Source: Methylovirgula ligni (GTDB lineage: Bacteria; Pseudomonadota; Alphaproteobacteria; Rhizobiales; Beijerinckiaceae). Taken from it: DNA of 64,000 nucleotides. Shown here one piece after another: positions 13,288-22,124 of this stretch (its first letter is position 1; each line of letters begins with the position of its first letter). The stretch spans positions 2,604,001-2,668,000 of the forward strand of contig NZ_CP025086.1 in the NCBI RefSeq assembly GCF_004135935.1. Direction: 5' to 3'. The notes below the pieces were generated by a model. That model did not search any database, had not been told where the DNA came from, and saw only the letters and a program-made list of their open reading frames with translations. The position numbers were made by a program, and so were the translations under genes.

Positions 13288-13301
13288 CCAACTCGGTTAG
13301 C
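13273..13301. promoter_or_regulatory. Inverted repeat and CtrA-like box between dxr and rseP
   Basis: GCTAACC/GGTTAGC with a 5-nt loop (13283-13301) overlaps the dxr stop. Reading through it, TTAA (13273-13276), 7 nt, then CTAACC resembles the CtrA cell-cycle regulator box TTAA-N7-TTAA with one mismatch. It is 70-100 bp upstream of rseP. Function is a guess from the motif alone. Confidence 0.3.
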
Positions 13302-13372
13302 CATCAGATACCCGCCCAGGTTGCGCCGGCGGGTCGACGGTCTGGCCAGCCTCCGGCGCGCAGAGGAATGAA

Positions 13373-14500
13373 ATGTCGATTTCGGCTCATCTCGCCGCCG
13401 TTGCTGGCAACATCCTGCCTTTTCTCTTCGTTCTCGGTATCGTCGTCTTCTTTCATGAGTTGGGTCACTTCCTCATCGGCCGGCTCTGCGGCGTTAAGGT
13501 TGATGCCTTCTCGCTCGGTTTCGGGCCGGAGATCACGGGCTTTGTGGATCGCTGGGGCACGCGCTGGCGGCTCGGGCTTCTTCCGCTTGGCGGCTATGTG
13601 AAATTTCACGGCGATGCCAATGGCGCCTCGATGACCGACGAGGAGGCTGCCGCGAGCATGCCCGAGGCCGAGAGAAAGGTGACATTCTTCGGCCAAAGCG
13701 TGTGGAAGCGCGCCGCTATCGTGGTTGCCGGGCCGCTGGCCAATTTCGTCCTGGCGATTGTGATCTTTACCGGAATTTTCGCGATCCACGGTCGTGGCGT
13801 CCTTATTCCGCAGGTCGACAAGATTTCCCATAACGGCGCCGCCGAGGCGGCCGGCTTCAAGCCCAACGACGTGATTCTCTCGATCGATGGGCGCAAGGTC
13901 GACAGCTTCGAGGACGTTCAGCGCATCGTTCAGGTTTCGAGCGATGTCCCGCTGACTTTCGTCGTCGCCCGGCTGGGCAAGGACGTCACTTTGGTGGCGA
14001 CGCCGCGCCGGCGCAGCCAGACGACGGCGACGGGTTTGGCGGATGTCGGCGTCCTCGGCGTCGAGGCCAAGGCGGTGGAAGCCAACTGGCACATTCAGCG
14101 CTACGGTCTCGTCAAATCCTTCCAGCTCGCCACGGGCGAGACCTGGTACGTTATCGATCAGACGGCGACCTATGTGCGCGGGCTGTTTCTTGGCCGCGAA
14201 TCGACTGATCAATTGTCGGGGCCGATTCGGATCGCCGAGGTTTCCGGGGAAATGGCCAAGGTCGGATTCGCAGCTCTCCTCAATCTTGCCGCGGTTTTGT
14301 CAATTTCAATTGGAATCCTTAACCTGCTACCGATTCCGCTCCTCGATGGCGGACACCTGTTTTATTACGCGATCGAGGCGGTGCGAGGAAAAGCATTGAA
14401 CGATAGAATCCAGCAGGTTGGCTTCAGGATCGGCCTGACCTTCGTGCTGGGACTAATGATCTTGGCGACGTACAACGATATTTTGCGGCTGACGAAGTGA
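13373..14500 (+). CDS. rseP: RseP-type site-2 intramembrane zinc protease
   Basis: Membrane metalloprotease that cuts anti-sigma factors and signal peptides within the membrane. The zinc motif H28-E29-x2-H32 (VVFFHELGHFL) lies in the first membrane helix. A single PDZ domain is seen at about 127-200 (SHNGAAEAAGFKPNDVILSIDG), and the third zinc ligand is in the LLDGGHLFYY motif near the C-terminus. At 375 residues it has one PDZ domain rather than the two of E. coli RseP, which is common in alphaproteobacteria. It precedes bamA, its usual partner in the envelope-stress gene order. Confidence 0.96.
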   Translation: MSISAHLAAVAGNILPFLFVLGIVVFFHELGHFLIGRLCGVKVDAFSLGFGPEITGFVDRWGTRWRLGLLPLGGYVKFHGDANGASMTDEEAAASMPEAERKVTFFGQSVWKRAAIVVAGPLANFVLAIVIFTGIFAIHGRGVLIPQVDKISHNGAAEAAGFKPNDVILSIDGRKVDSFEDVQRIVQVSSDVPLTFVVARLGKDVTLVATPRRRSQTTATGLADVGVLGVEAKAVEANWHIQRYGLVKSFQLATGETWYVIDQTATYVRGLFLGRESTDQLSGPIRIAEVSGEMAKVGFAALLNLAAVLSISIGILNLLPIPLLDGGHLFYYAIEAVRGKALNDRIQQVGFRIGLTFVLGLMILATYNDILRLTK

Positions 14501-14936
14501 TTCTAGGCCGTGAGGGCGCGCCGCGCACGGTGGCGCGCGAGCAGGGGGCTTTCATCAGGATTCTTGCCGGGCTGAAGGGTCCGTAGGCCGCGCCGCGCCC
14601 GAAAAGCGCGGTTAACCATCGGCCTTAACGCGAAGCTCAGGGATTAAGCGTGTCTTACTCGCCACGCAGTTCCGAAAACGACGCGGAGGGGGCAAACGGC
14701 AATTTGCAGGGTATGGCAAACCTTGTAGAAGCAGAACCTGGGGTTGGCAGGTAGGCGGCGAAAAAGCCGCTAAAACAAGCTGAGCGGCGTATCGCGCCGA
14801 GACTTGAACTGGCAACCTCTGGCGAACGCCGGGAGGTCGTCCGAAAGAACTGACTTGGTGGGGTGCGGCAAGGTTGGGCGCCGAAAGGGTCCGGCCGGGT
14901 GGCAAAGTTGGATCGATAAGCGGGGACCGGGCGTAG
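14501..14936. other. 436-bp gap between rseP and bamA
   Basis: No open frame here looks like a protein. The stretch holds a TTAACCAT-N5-TTAAC run (14612-14629) and a short hairpin GCGGC/GCCGC around a GAAAAA loop near 14756-14771, not followed by a T-run. The length suggests a separate bamA promoter or a structured leader, but I cannot pick a promoter with confidence. Confidence 0.4.
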
Positions 14937-17399
14937 ATGCAATTTATTCGGGGTCAATTGTTCCGGTGGTTTCTCGCCGTGCTTATCGTGATGCCATTCC
15001 TGGCGTCGGTTCCTGCTTTGGCTGCCAACGTGATCGTCGAAGGCAACCATCGCGTCGACAGCGAGACGATCGCTTCCTACTTCTCGGGAACCGATCCCGC
15101 CTCGGTCAACACGGGCGTCAAGGCGCTCTATGCCACCGGCCTTTTCTCGGACATTGAGATATCGCACTCCCGCGGTGGCGTCGTCGTCCGGGTCGTCGAA
15201 AACAACCTGATCAATCGCGTTGCCTTCGAAGGCAACAGCAAGGTCAAGAGCGATCAGCTTGAGGGCTCGATCCAGTCGAAGGACCACGGTCCCTTCAACA
15301 AGACGATCGTGGATGCCGACGTCGAGCGCATCAAGGACCTCTATCGCCGCGCGGGCGAGGCGGCCGCGAGCGTCACCTATCGAATCGTCAATCTGCCGAA
15401 TGGCCGCGTCGATGTCGTCTTCAAGATCGACGAAGGTCCGAAAACCGGCGTGAAGGACATCGTTTTCGTCGGGAATCACGTCTATTCGTCGGGCAAACTG
15501 CGCGACTTGATGCAGACGACCGAGATGGACTGGCTGTCGTTCTTCAAGTCCTCCGACGTCTACGATCCGGACAAGATTGCGTCCGATCTCGACGCGATCC
15601 GGCGCTTCTATCTCAAGAACGGCTATGCCGATTTCCACATCGTCGGCTCCGATGCGCGTTACGACCCGTCGTTGAAGGGTTACGTCGTCACGATCACCGT
15701 CGAGGAAGGCCCGCAATATCACGTCGCGGCGGTCGATATCGAATCGCACATCGCGGCGATCAACGGCGATGCGCTGCGCACGTATCTGCGCATCTCGGCC
15801 GGCGAGATTTACAACGGCGATCAGGTGCAGAAGACGACGGACGCCCTGACGACGCAGGTCATGCGGCGTGGTTATGCCTTTTCCCAGGTGCATCCGCGCG
15901 GCGATCGCGATCCAGTGACGCGCACCGTCCGCATCGCTTTCGTCATCGACGAAGGCCCGCGCGTCTACGTCGAGCGAATCGACATTCGCGGCAACACGCG
16001 CACCCGTGACTATGTCATCCGCCGCGAGTTCGATATCGGCGAGGGCGACGCCTATAACAAGGCGATCGTCGATCGTGCCGAACGCCGGCTGAACAATCTC
16101 GGCTACTTCAAGAAGGTGACGATCACCAACGAGCCGGGCTCGGCGCCCGACCGCGTGGTCGTCGTCGTCACGGTCGAGGACCAGCCGACCGGCTCGTTCT
16201 CGGTCTCCGGCGGCTATTCGACGGCCGAAGGTGTCATCGGCGAAGTTTCGGTGCAGGAAACCAATTTCATGGGCCGCGGCCAGTTCGTGCGCCTGTCGGT
16301 CCAGCTCGGCCAATATGCGGAAGGCGCGACCTTCTCCTTCACCGAACCCTATTTCCTCGGCCATCGTATCGCCGCGGGCTTCGATCTGTTCGCCAAGAAC
16401 AGCACGGTGTCGCAATATGCCTTCTATAACGACTTCATGGTCGGTGGCACATTACGCGGCGGTATTCCGGTGACGGACGAGATCACCTTCGCGCCGCGTT
16501 ACTCGATCTATTCGTCCTATATCTCCATCCCGAACAATTCCTGGTATCCGTACAACGATTGTACGAACCCGATCTACGGGATCACCCCGACCTGGAACGG
16601 AAGCTCCGGCGTCCAGGCGACGAACACCTACAACTGCTTGACCAACGGCGAGGCCTCGCTGGCGCTGAAGCAGGCGCAGGGCACGACGCTTACCTCGATG
16701 CCGGGCTTCACTCTGTCGTATAATTCGCTCGACAACAATCGCATGCCGACCGACGGCATCCATGCCGAATGGCGTGAGGATTTCGCCGGCGCCGGCGGCA
16801 ACGAGCGATACGTCCGTTCGACCGCGGATCTGCGCTATTATCACTCGATCTATGATCAATGGGATATCGTCGGGCTGCTGCATTTCCAGGGCGGTATCCT
16901 GAATCATTACGGCTCGGGCGATGAAAGGATCGTCGACAATTTCAACATGGGGCCGGAGCTGATACGCGGCTTCCAGCCTGACGGTCTCGGCCCGCGCGAC
17001 GTGTCTGTCGACCCGCAAGGCAATCCGCTCGGCGGCACCAAATATTGGGGCGCCTCGGCGGAGGCGGACTTCCCGATCTGGGGCCTGCCCAAGGAGGTCG
17101 GCCTGCGCGGCGCCGTGTTCACCGATTGGGGCGCGCTCTGGGGTTACCAAGGGCCGACCTATTTCCCGCAATTTGCCTCCAACCCGGCGGTTGTTGGTGG
17201 ATGCGGACCGGGCTGCTCTTATCAGGGCGATAAGATCACGGTCGGCGGCGATACGTCTTCCATCAGAGGTTCGGTCGGCGTCTCGCTCATCTGGGCCTCG
17301 CCGATGGGTCCGATTCGCTTCGACTTTGCCAAGGCGGTCAAGAAGAACCAGTGGGATCAGACGCAGATCTTCAACTTCACCGGCGGCACGACTTTCTGA
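14937..17399 (+). CDS. bamA: Outer membrane protein assembly factor BamA
   Basis: Essential core of the BAM machine that folds beta-barrel proteins into the outer membrane. A signal peptide (residues 1 to about 29, ending PALAAN) is followed by five POTRA domains to about residue 420 and a 16-strand barrel. The loop-6 motif is seen as IRGF (ELIRGFQPDGLGPRD), and the last strand ends in Phe. Its 820 residues are in the normal range. In many alphaproteobacteria skp/ompH follows bamA; here lpxD follows directly after 213 bp. Confidence 0.97.
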   Translation: MQFIRGQLFRWFLAVLIVMPFLASVPALAANVIVEGNHRVDSETIASYFSGTDPASVNTGVKALYATGLFSDIEISHSRGGVVVRVVENNLINRVAFEGNSKVKSDQLEGSIQSKDHGPFNKTIVDADVERIKDLYRRAGEAAASVTYRIVNLPNGRVDVVFKIDEGPKTGVKDIVFVGNHVYSSGKLRDLMQTTEMDWLSFFKSSDVYDPDKIASDLDAIRRFYLKNGYADFHIVGSDARYDPSLKGYVVTITVEEGPQYHVAAVDIESHIAAINGDALRTYLRISAGEIYNGDQVQKTTDALTTQVMRRGYAFSQVHPRGDRDPVTRTVRIAFVIDEGPRVYVERIDIRGNTRTRDYVIRREFDIGEGDAYNKAIVDRAERRLNNLGYFKKVTITNEPGSAPDRVVVVVTVEDQPTGSFSVSGGYSTAEGVIGEVSVQETNFMGRGQFVRLSVQLGQYAEGATFSFTEPYFLGHRIAAGFDLFAKNSTVSQYAFYNDFMVGGTLRGGIPVTDEITFAPRYSIYSSYISIPNNSWYPYNDCTNPIYGITPTWNGSSGVQATNTYNCLTNGEASLALKQAQGTTLTSMPGFTLSYNSLDNNRMPTDGIHAEWREDFAGAGGNERYVRSTADLRYYHSIYDQWDIVGLLHFQGGILNHYGSGDERIVDNFNMGPELIRGFQPDGLGPRDVSVDPQGNPLGGTKYWGASAEADFPIWGLPKEVGLRGAVFTDWGALWGYQGPTYFPQFASNPAVVGGCGPGCSYQGDKITVGGDTSSIRGSVGVSLIWASPMGPIRFDFAKAVKKNQWDQTQIFNFTGGTTF

Positions 17400-17422
17400 T
17401 CGCCGCGTGACGTTGCGGGAAC

Positions 17423-17542
17423 GCGGCCGGAAAGGCCGCTGGGGCGTGTTGTGGAAAAGCCGCATGGCTTTTCCAATCGGAATACGCTTCAGACATCACG
17501 AATTGGCGCGATTTCTGATCGGCCGGATGGATTCCATCCGGC
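17423..17542. repeat. Three hairpins in the bamA-lpxD gap
   Basis: The 213-bp gap holds GCGGCC/GGCCGC (17423-17439), a perfect 9-bp stem GGAAAAGCC/GGCTTTTCC with a 4-nt loop (17453-17474), and a perfect 9-bp stem GCCGGATGG/CCATCCGGC with a 3-nt loop (17522-17542). None has a strong T-run. The last two bracket a sequence that partly recurs before mltG, so they may be one intergenic repeat element. Confidence 0.55.
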
Positions 17543-17556
17543 TGGAAAGCGCGCTA
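17536..17556 (+). repeat. 21-bp intergenic repeat, copy 1 (before lpxD)
   Basis: Starts ATCCGGCTGGAAA and ends CGCGCTA. It matches 49544-49564 at 20 of 21 positions. It ends 56 bp before the lpxD start and its first bases form the right arm of the hairpin at 17522-17542. Confidence 0.6.
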
Positions 17557-17612
17557 GTGTGCCCGCCGTCCGCTCCCGCCACGCGGGGCTGCTATCCTGA
17601 CATGCGAGCCGC

Positions 17613-18686
17613 ATGAACGATCCGACCTTCTTCCGCCCCGCGATTCGCCCCAGCCTTGCCGAGGTGGTCGACTGGACCGGCGCCGCCCCGACCCGCGCCG
17701 CCGACCTCGGCGATCTTTTCGTCGAGAATGTCGCGACTCTGGACGAAGCCGGGCCGCATTCGCTCGCCTTTTTCGACAACGTCAAATATCTCGACGATCT
17801 CGCCGTCACCCAGGCGATGGCGTGTTTCGTCACGCCCCGCTATGCCGCCCGCGTGCCGCCGGCGACTTTGGCCTTGGTGACGCCGACCCCGGCGCGTGAC
17901 TTCGCCCGCGTTCTGGCGCAGCTTTATCCCGATGCGCTGACGCCCGGCGCGGTGTTCGATTCGAAGGGCGAAAGCCCCGGCGCCGATATCCATCCCGAGG
18001 CGCGGCTCGAACCGGATGTCATCGTCGATCCCGGCGCCGTCATCGGTCCCCATGCCGAGATCGGCTCCGGCACGATGGTCGGCGCCAATGCGGTCATCGG
18101 CCCCAATGTGCGGATCGGGCGCGGCTGCGCCATCGGCCCCGGCGCCTCGGTCGCCAATGCGCTCATCGGCAACAGGGTCATCATCCATACCGGCGTCAGG
18201 ATCGGCCAGGACGGTTTCGGCTATATCGGCGGGCCGGGCGGCCATGTCAAAATCCCGCAGATCGGCCGGGTCATCATCCAGGACGATGTGGAGATCGGCG
18301 CCAATACGACGATCGATCGCGGTTCGACGCGCGACACCGTCATCGGCGAAGGCACCAAGATCGATAATCTGGTCCAGATCGGCCATAATGTGCATATCGG
18401 CCGGCATTGTCTGATCGTTGCCCAGACTGGCATTTCCGGCGCGACGGAACTGGGCGATTTCGTTGGGGTGGGCGGGCAGGCGGGTTTTGCCGGCCATCTC
18501 GAGATCGGCAATGGCGCGCAGATCGCTGCGCAATCGGGCGTCATCGATGATTTGCCGGCGAAGGCGCGGGTCGGCGGCACGCCGGCGCGGGCCTTCCGGG
18601 CGTGGCTGCGCGGCGAAGCCTGGCTCGCGCGCGCCGCAGGCCGGCCCATGCACAACAAATCCGGGATAAAGCCAGCCGATGGATGA
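17613..18686 (+). CDS. lpxD: UDP-3-O-acylglucosamine N-acyltransferase
   Basis: Third step of lipid A synthesis: adds an acyl chain from ACP to UDP-3-O-acyl-glucosamine. An N-terminal uridine-binding domain (1 to about 115) is followed by a left-handed beta helix of hexapeptide repeats (IGxxxxIG pattern, about 120-310) and a short helical tail. The catalytic His is H258 in [12 protein letters not shown]. The 357-residue length is typical. Its end overlaps fabZ by 8 bp, so the two are co-translated and balance lipid A against phospholipid acyl supply. Confidence 0.97.
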   Translation: MNDPTFFRPAIRPSLAEVVDWTGAAPTRAADLGDLFVENVATLDEAGPHSLAFFDNVKYLDDLAVTQAMACFVTPRYAARVPPATLALVTPTPARDFARVLAQLYPDALTPGAVFDSKGESPGADIHPEARLEPDVIVDPGAVIGPHAEIGSGTMVGANAVIGPNVRIGRGCAIGPGASVANALIGNRVIIHTGVRIGQDGFGYIGGPGGHVKIPQIGRVIIQDDVEIGANTTIDRGSTRDTVIGEGTKIDNLVQIGHNVHIGRHCLIVAQTGISGATELGDFVGVGGQAGFAGHLEIGNGAQIAAQSGVIDDLPAKARVGGTPARAFRAWLRGEAWLARAAGRPMHNKSGIKPADG

Positions 18687-19155
18687 GAAGGTGGCGAGCG
18701 TTCTTGAAGCCTATGACATCGAGCGGCTGCTGAAATCGCTGCCGCATCGCTATCCGTTTCTGCTCGTCGATCGGATCATCGAAGCCAATGGCGATGAGTC
18801 CTGCATCGGCATCAAGAATGTCAGCGTGAACGAGCCGCAGTTTCAAGGCCATTTTCCCGAGCGGCCGGTCATGCCCGGCGTGTTGATGATCGAGGGCATG
18901 GCGCAGACGGCGGGGGCGCTCTGCATCAATGCAGTTGCGGGCGGGATCAAGCCGCCGCTCGTCTATTTCATGACGATCGAAAAGGCGAAGTTCCGCAAGC
19001 CGGTTCTGCCGGGCGATCGCATCGAATATCATATGAAGAAGCTTAACCAGCGCCGCACGATCTGGTGGTACAGCGGCCGGGCGCTGGTTGACGGCAATCT
19101 CGTCTGCGAGGCGGAAATCTCCGCCATGCTGGTTCTCGAAGAGCCGGGCAAGTAG
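18679..19155 (+). CDS. fabZ: 3-hydroxyacyl-ACP dehydratase FabZ
   Basis: Dehydrates 3-hydroxyacyl-ACP in fatty acid elongation; hot-dog fold. The active-site H58 ([13 protein letters not shown]) and E72 (MIEGMAQ) are both present, and the 158-residue length is normal. In most relatives lpxA and lpxB follow; here the next gene is on the opposite strand and unrelated, so the cluster ends early. Confidence 0.97.
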   Translation: MDEKVASVLEAYDIERLLKSLPHRYPFLLVDRIIEANGDESCIGIKNVSVNEPQFQGHFPERPVMPGVLMIEGMAQTAGALCINAVAGGIKPPLVYFMTIEKAKFRKPVLPGDRIEYHMKKLNQRRTIWWYSGRALVDGNLVCEAEISAMLVLEEPGK

Positions 19156-19188
19156 GCGCAGCAGGCGCGGCGCGCGCTCGCCAGCGAA

Positions 19189-19812
19189 TTAGTTCAAGCT
19201 CGACACCCGCGCGTTCTGCGCGATGCCAACCCAGATATTCGGGTTTTCTTGCGACTGACGCTTGAGGAAGTGATAGCCGGTTTCGTCCCAGGAGCGGATG
19301 TCGTTGCGCAGATTGTCGAGCACGAACTCGCCGCGGCTGGTTTTGACGGTCAGGATGGTATGGCCCTCGCCATCAAGATCGCGAACGATGGTCATCAGCA
19401 GCGCCTGACGCGGCAGGCCGGCGTCCATGAGCAGCTTGCGCTTCCATAAAGCGTAGATCTTGCAATCGCCCTTGCCGTCCTTGGGATAATCCCAATGGTC
19501 GAGCAGCGTGCCCCAATGGTCGAAATTGGAGATCGGCTGGATGGTGCGGTTGGCCTGGTGGTTAACAGTGTTTAACAGACGCCATACGGCTGGCGTAAGC
19601 GTGATCTCGGTGGCGGGCAGGACCGGCTGGCTGCATTCCTGCGGTTCGCGGCCGCAGAAATCTACCCAGCCATAGGGGACGGAAGTCGGCCCGGTCAGAA
19701 CCGCATCGCTCGCCCGCAGCTCCTTGGTGCCGCCGCTCTGCGCGTAAGCGAGCGAAAAGCCCACAATGCCCAAGGCGATCCAGAGAACCCGAAAGATGCC
19801 ATTGAAACCCAT
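19189..19812 (-). CDS. Bacterial transglutaminase-like cysteine peptidase (BTLCP), secreted
   Basis: Predicted periplasmic cysteine peptidase of the BTLCP family (DUF920). An N-terminal signal sequence (residues 1-24, ending LAYAQ) is followed by the catalytic triad: C117 (KGDCKIYALWKR), H151 (GEGHTILTV) and D166 (VLDNLRND). The 207-residue length fits the stand-alone alphaproteobacterial members. In some relatives such proteases cut surface adhesins and sit near type I secretion and c-di-GMP genes, but none is nearby here. Confidence 0.9.
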   Translation of the reverse strand: MGFNGIFRVLWIALGIVGFSLAYAQSGGTKELRASDAVLTGPTSVPYGWVDFCGREPQECSQPVLPATEITLTPAVWRLLNTVNHQANRTIQPISNFDHWGTLLDHWDYPKDGKGDCKIYALWKRKLLMDAGLPRQALLMTIVRDLDGEGHTILTVKTSRGEFVLDNLRNDIRSWDETGYHFLKRQSQENPNIWVGIAQNARVSSLN

Positions 19813-20012
19813 GGCTGCTTACCCCAAGCCCAGAGCGGGACGGTTCCCGCGCTCGTCATGGGGGCAATGTGCCGGGGGGCCCTTTGCCGGGGCCGCAATC
19901 GAAAAGCTAGAATTTTATCGATCGGCCGGTTTTTTCGGGCGCGCAGCCACCGTGGTAAACGAAGAGCGAAAACGCCCGCCGAGTCGGTGCGTTCGTCAGC
20001 GGAAGGGAAGAA

Positions 20013-20984
20013 ATGATTAAGGCAGTCGTCGTGCATGAGGTCGGCGGACCGGGCGTCATGCATATCGAAGAGGTCGAAATGCCGAAGCCGGGACCCGGCG
20101 AGGCGCTGGTACGCAATCACGCGATCGGGCTCAATTTTATCGACACCTATTTCCGCTCCGGCGCTTATGCGCCGCCGCATTTGCCGTTCATTCCCGGCAA
20201 CGAAGGGGCGGGCGAGGTGATCGAGATCGGCAAGGGGGTGAAAGAGGTCAAGGTCGGTGATCGCGTCGCCTATCTCAGCCATCTTGGCGGCTATGCCGAG
20301 GCGTGTGCGGTCAAGGCGAGCCGGCTGATCAAATTGCCGAAGGCGATCTCCTACGAAACCGGCGCGGCGATGGTGCTCAAGGGTCTCACCGCGCAATATC
20401 TCCTGCGCCGCACCCATAGGGTGAAGAAGGGGGACACGATCCTCGTCCATGCGGCGGCGGGCGGTGTCGGCCTCATACTCTGCCAATGGGGCAAGGCGCT
20501 CGGCGCCGATGTGATCGGCACGGCCGGCTCACCGGAGAAGGCCAAGCTCGCCAAGAAGGCGGGTGCCAGACACGTGATCCTTTATCGCGAGGAAAATTTC
20601 GCCGAGGCGGTCAAGAAGATCACCAAGGGCAAGCTCTGCGATGTCGTCTACGACGGCATCGGCAAGGACACGTTTCCGGCCTCGCTCGACTGTCTGCGCC
20701 CCCTCGGCCTGCTGGCCAGTTTCGGTGCCGCGTCCGGGCAGATCGAAAACTTCAATCTCGGCATCCTGGCGCAGAAAGGCTCGCTCTATATCACGCGGCC
20801 GACGCTCAACACTTACGCCGCCAAGGATGAGGATCTGCACAAGATGGCGCGCGATCTCATCCGTGTGGTCGCGGACGGAAAGGTGAAAATTCCCTATGTC
20901 ACGCGCCCGCTCGCCGACATTGTCGCCGTGCATGAGGCGCTTGAATCGCGCGCGACGACCGGCGCGACTGTGCTGATCCCCTAA
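20013..20984 (+). CDS. NADPH:quinone oxidoreductase, zeta-crystallin type
   Basis: Zinc-free medium-chain dehydrogenase/reductase that reduces quinones with NADPH. The cofactor site is seen as HAAAGGVGLILCQWGKALGA, then GSPEKAKLAKKAGA, and the substrate domain opens with GLNFIDTYFRSG, the family pattern. 323 residues, normal length. The ATG follows GGAAGGGAAG closely. It stands alone, ended by a strong terminator. Confidence 0.92.
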   Translation: MIKAVVVHEVGGPGVMHIEEVEMPKPGPGEALVRNHAIGLNFIDTYFRSGAYAPPHLPFIPGNEGAGEVIEIGKGVKEVKVGDRVAYLSHLGGYAEACAVKASRLIKLPKAISYETGAAMVLKGLTAQYLLRRTHRVKKGDTILVHAAAGGVGLILCQWGKALGADVIGTAGSPEKAKLAKKAGARHVILYREENFAEAVKKITKGKLCDVVYDGIGKDTFPASLDCLRPLGLLASFGAASGQIENFNLGILAQKGSLYITRPTLNTYAAKDEDLHKMARDLIRVVADGKVKIPYVTRPLADIVAVHEALESRATTGATVLIP

Positions 20985-20989
20985 GCAAA

Positions 20990-21020
20990 ATGGCCGGGGA
21001 AAGCCCCGGCCATCTGTTTA
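20990..21020 (+). terminator. Terminator after the quinone oxidoreductase gene
   Basis: Perfect 10-bp stem ATGGCCGGGG/CCCCGGCCAT (20990-20999, 21004-21013) with loop AAAG, then CTGTTTA. It lies between convergent genes; on the minus strand the left arm is followed by TTTTGC, so it may act in both directions. Confidence 0.75.
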
Positions 21021-21046
21021 TGTCCTGACGATGATATCGCGGGGTA

Positions 21047-21604
21047 TTACATGCCCTTCAGGTGCTTGTTGCACTCGCTGTAATAGCCGCCGCCCTTCTG
21101 GATCCATTTGAGGCCGCCGTTGCCGCCGGTCGCCTTGTTGGCGCGATACTGGTCGTCGCAGGTCTTGAACCGCGCCCGCCCGGCGGAGAGGCTCGAATAT
21201 TGGGATGAGATCGCGTTAGGGAACACCACATTTCCGCTCGCAACAGGCGGCGGGGCGCCAGGCGTGGCGGTCTCATTCTGATGCTGCCACCAATGCTTCT
21301 TCTTCGATGAAGTCTCGGTGGTCGCGGCCGGGGGCGGGGCAGAGGTTGACGCGGCCGGCGGGGGCGCGGAGGTCGTCGCCGGAGCCGAGGTCGCTGCGCC
21401 GCCGCCCTTCAGTTCGGCCGAGCATTGCTTGTAGAACTGGTTCCAGGTTTCGCCGTTGAGCGAATTCGCTGCCTTCGCGGATTGGTATTTTACGCTGCAC
21501 TGCTTCTGGATCGATTCGGCTTGTGCCGCACCGCCGAAGGCAAAACCGGCAATAACGGCGAGACCGGCAACCGAGACGGCCGGGCGCCACACGGACTTCA
21601 ACAT
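21047..21604 (-). CDS. Secreted protein with two Cys-paired modules
   Basis: Function unknown. The start at 21604 has a perfect AGGAGG ribosome site 5 nt upstream. A signal peptide (residues 1-29, ending GGAAQAE) is followed by a first module with two Cys 24 residues apart (CSVKYQSAKA to FYKQC), a 60-residue Pro/Ala/Ser/Thr linker with a KKKHWWQ patch, and a second module with two Cys 28 apart (CDDQYRANKA to YYSEC). The modules resemble each other (C..xY..xKA, aromatic, C) and loosely the PsiF-type repeat of the next gene. Two periplasmic disulfides are likely. Confidence 0.85.
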   Translation of the reverse strand: MLKSVWRPAVSVAGLAVIAGFAFGGAAQAESIQKQCSVKYQSAKAANSLNGETWNQFYKQCSAELKGGGAATSAPATTSAPPPAASTSAPPPAATTETSSKKKHWWQHQNETATPGAPPPVASGNVVFPNAISSQYSSLSAGRARFKTCDDQYRANKATGGNGGLKWIQKGGGYYSECNKHLKGM

Positions 21605-21723
21605 CAATTCCTCCTTAAGATGGGCGCGAGTTGCTCGCGCCGGCAGCAATAGCCGAATACTTGTGTGCGGAAAGTAAGTCGTGCCGATGAACTGGCGCTG
21701 AACGTAGAGCGGCGGTGCTGACC

Positions 21724-21972
21724 TTAAGTGCCGATCGCGTCACGGACGCATTTCTTGGTGAAACTCGTTTTCGCGGCTCCATGCAGCTTCTTGTCGGCAG
21801 CGGCGCTATCGCAGCTCGCGTGCGCGTCCCTGTCGCATTTTTTCAGGAAGCTCGTTTCCGCGGCGCCATGCAGATTCTTCTCGGCGGAACGCGAATGACA
21901 GCTCGCCGTTTGCGCCGAAGCCGTTCCGGCGATGAGTGACAGCATCAGAGCGAAGGGAAGAATTTTCGTCAT
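21724..21972 (-). CDS. Small secreted protein with two PsiF-type repeats
   Basis: 82-residue exported protein. A signal peptide (1-20, ending TASAQ) is followed by two tandem repeats, each with Cys residues exactly 20 apart around a KxLHGAAxTSFxKK core. This Cys-spacing and the LHG motif match the PsiF repeat family (named for an E. coli phosphate-starvation protein); the function is unknown. GAGG lies upstream of the ATG. A single-repeat relative is encoded at 44933-45157. The gene is 119 bp upstream of the Cys-module gene on the same strand. Confidence 0.8.
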   Translation of the reverse strand: MTKILPFALMLSLIAGTASAQTASCHSRSAEKNLHGAAETSFLKKCDRDAHASCDSAAADKKLHGAAKTSFTKKCVRDAIGT

Positions 21973-22124
21973 TTTTTCCTCACCACGGAAAGACTTTCGA
22001 TTCGGACAGGAAAAGTTATGCGCCGCCGGCTTTGCCGGTCAATTGGCGCAGCTTGCGGCGTGTGCCGTGCCGCACCCGATTGAGCCTTGGTCTGCGCAGT
22101 CGATCGCGCGATAACGCTCGCGAT

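Noticed and set aside
14655-16415. 586-codon open frame on the minus strand opposite bamA
   Set aside because: Its composition is the mirror of BamA codons (high in R, D, V, I), with no recognised domain.
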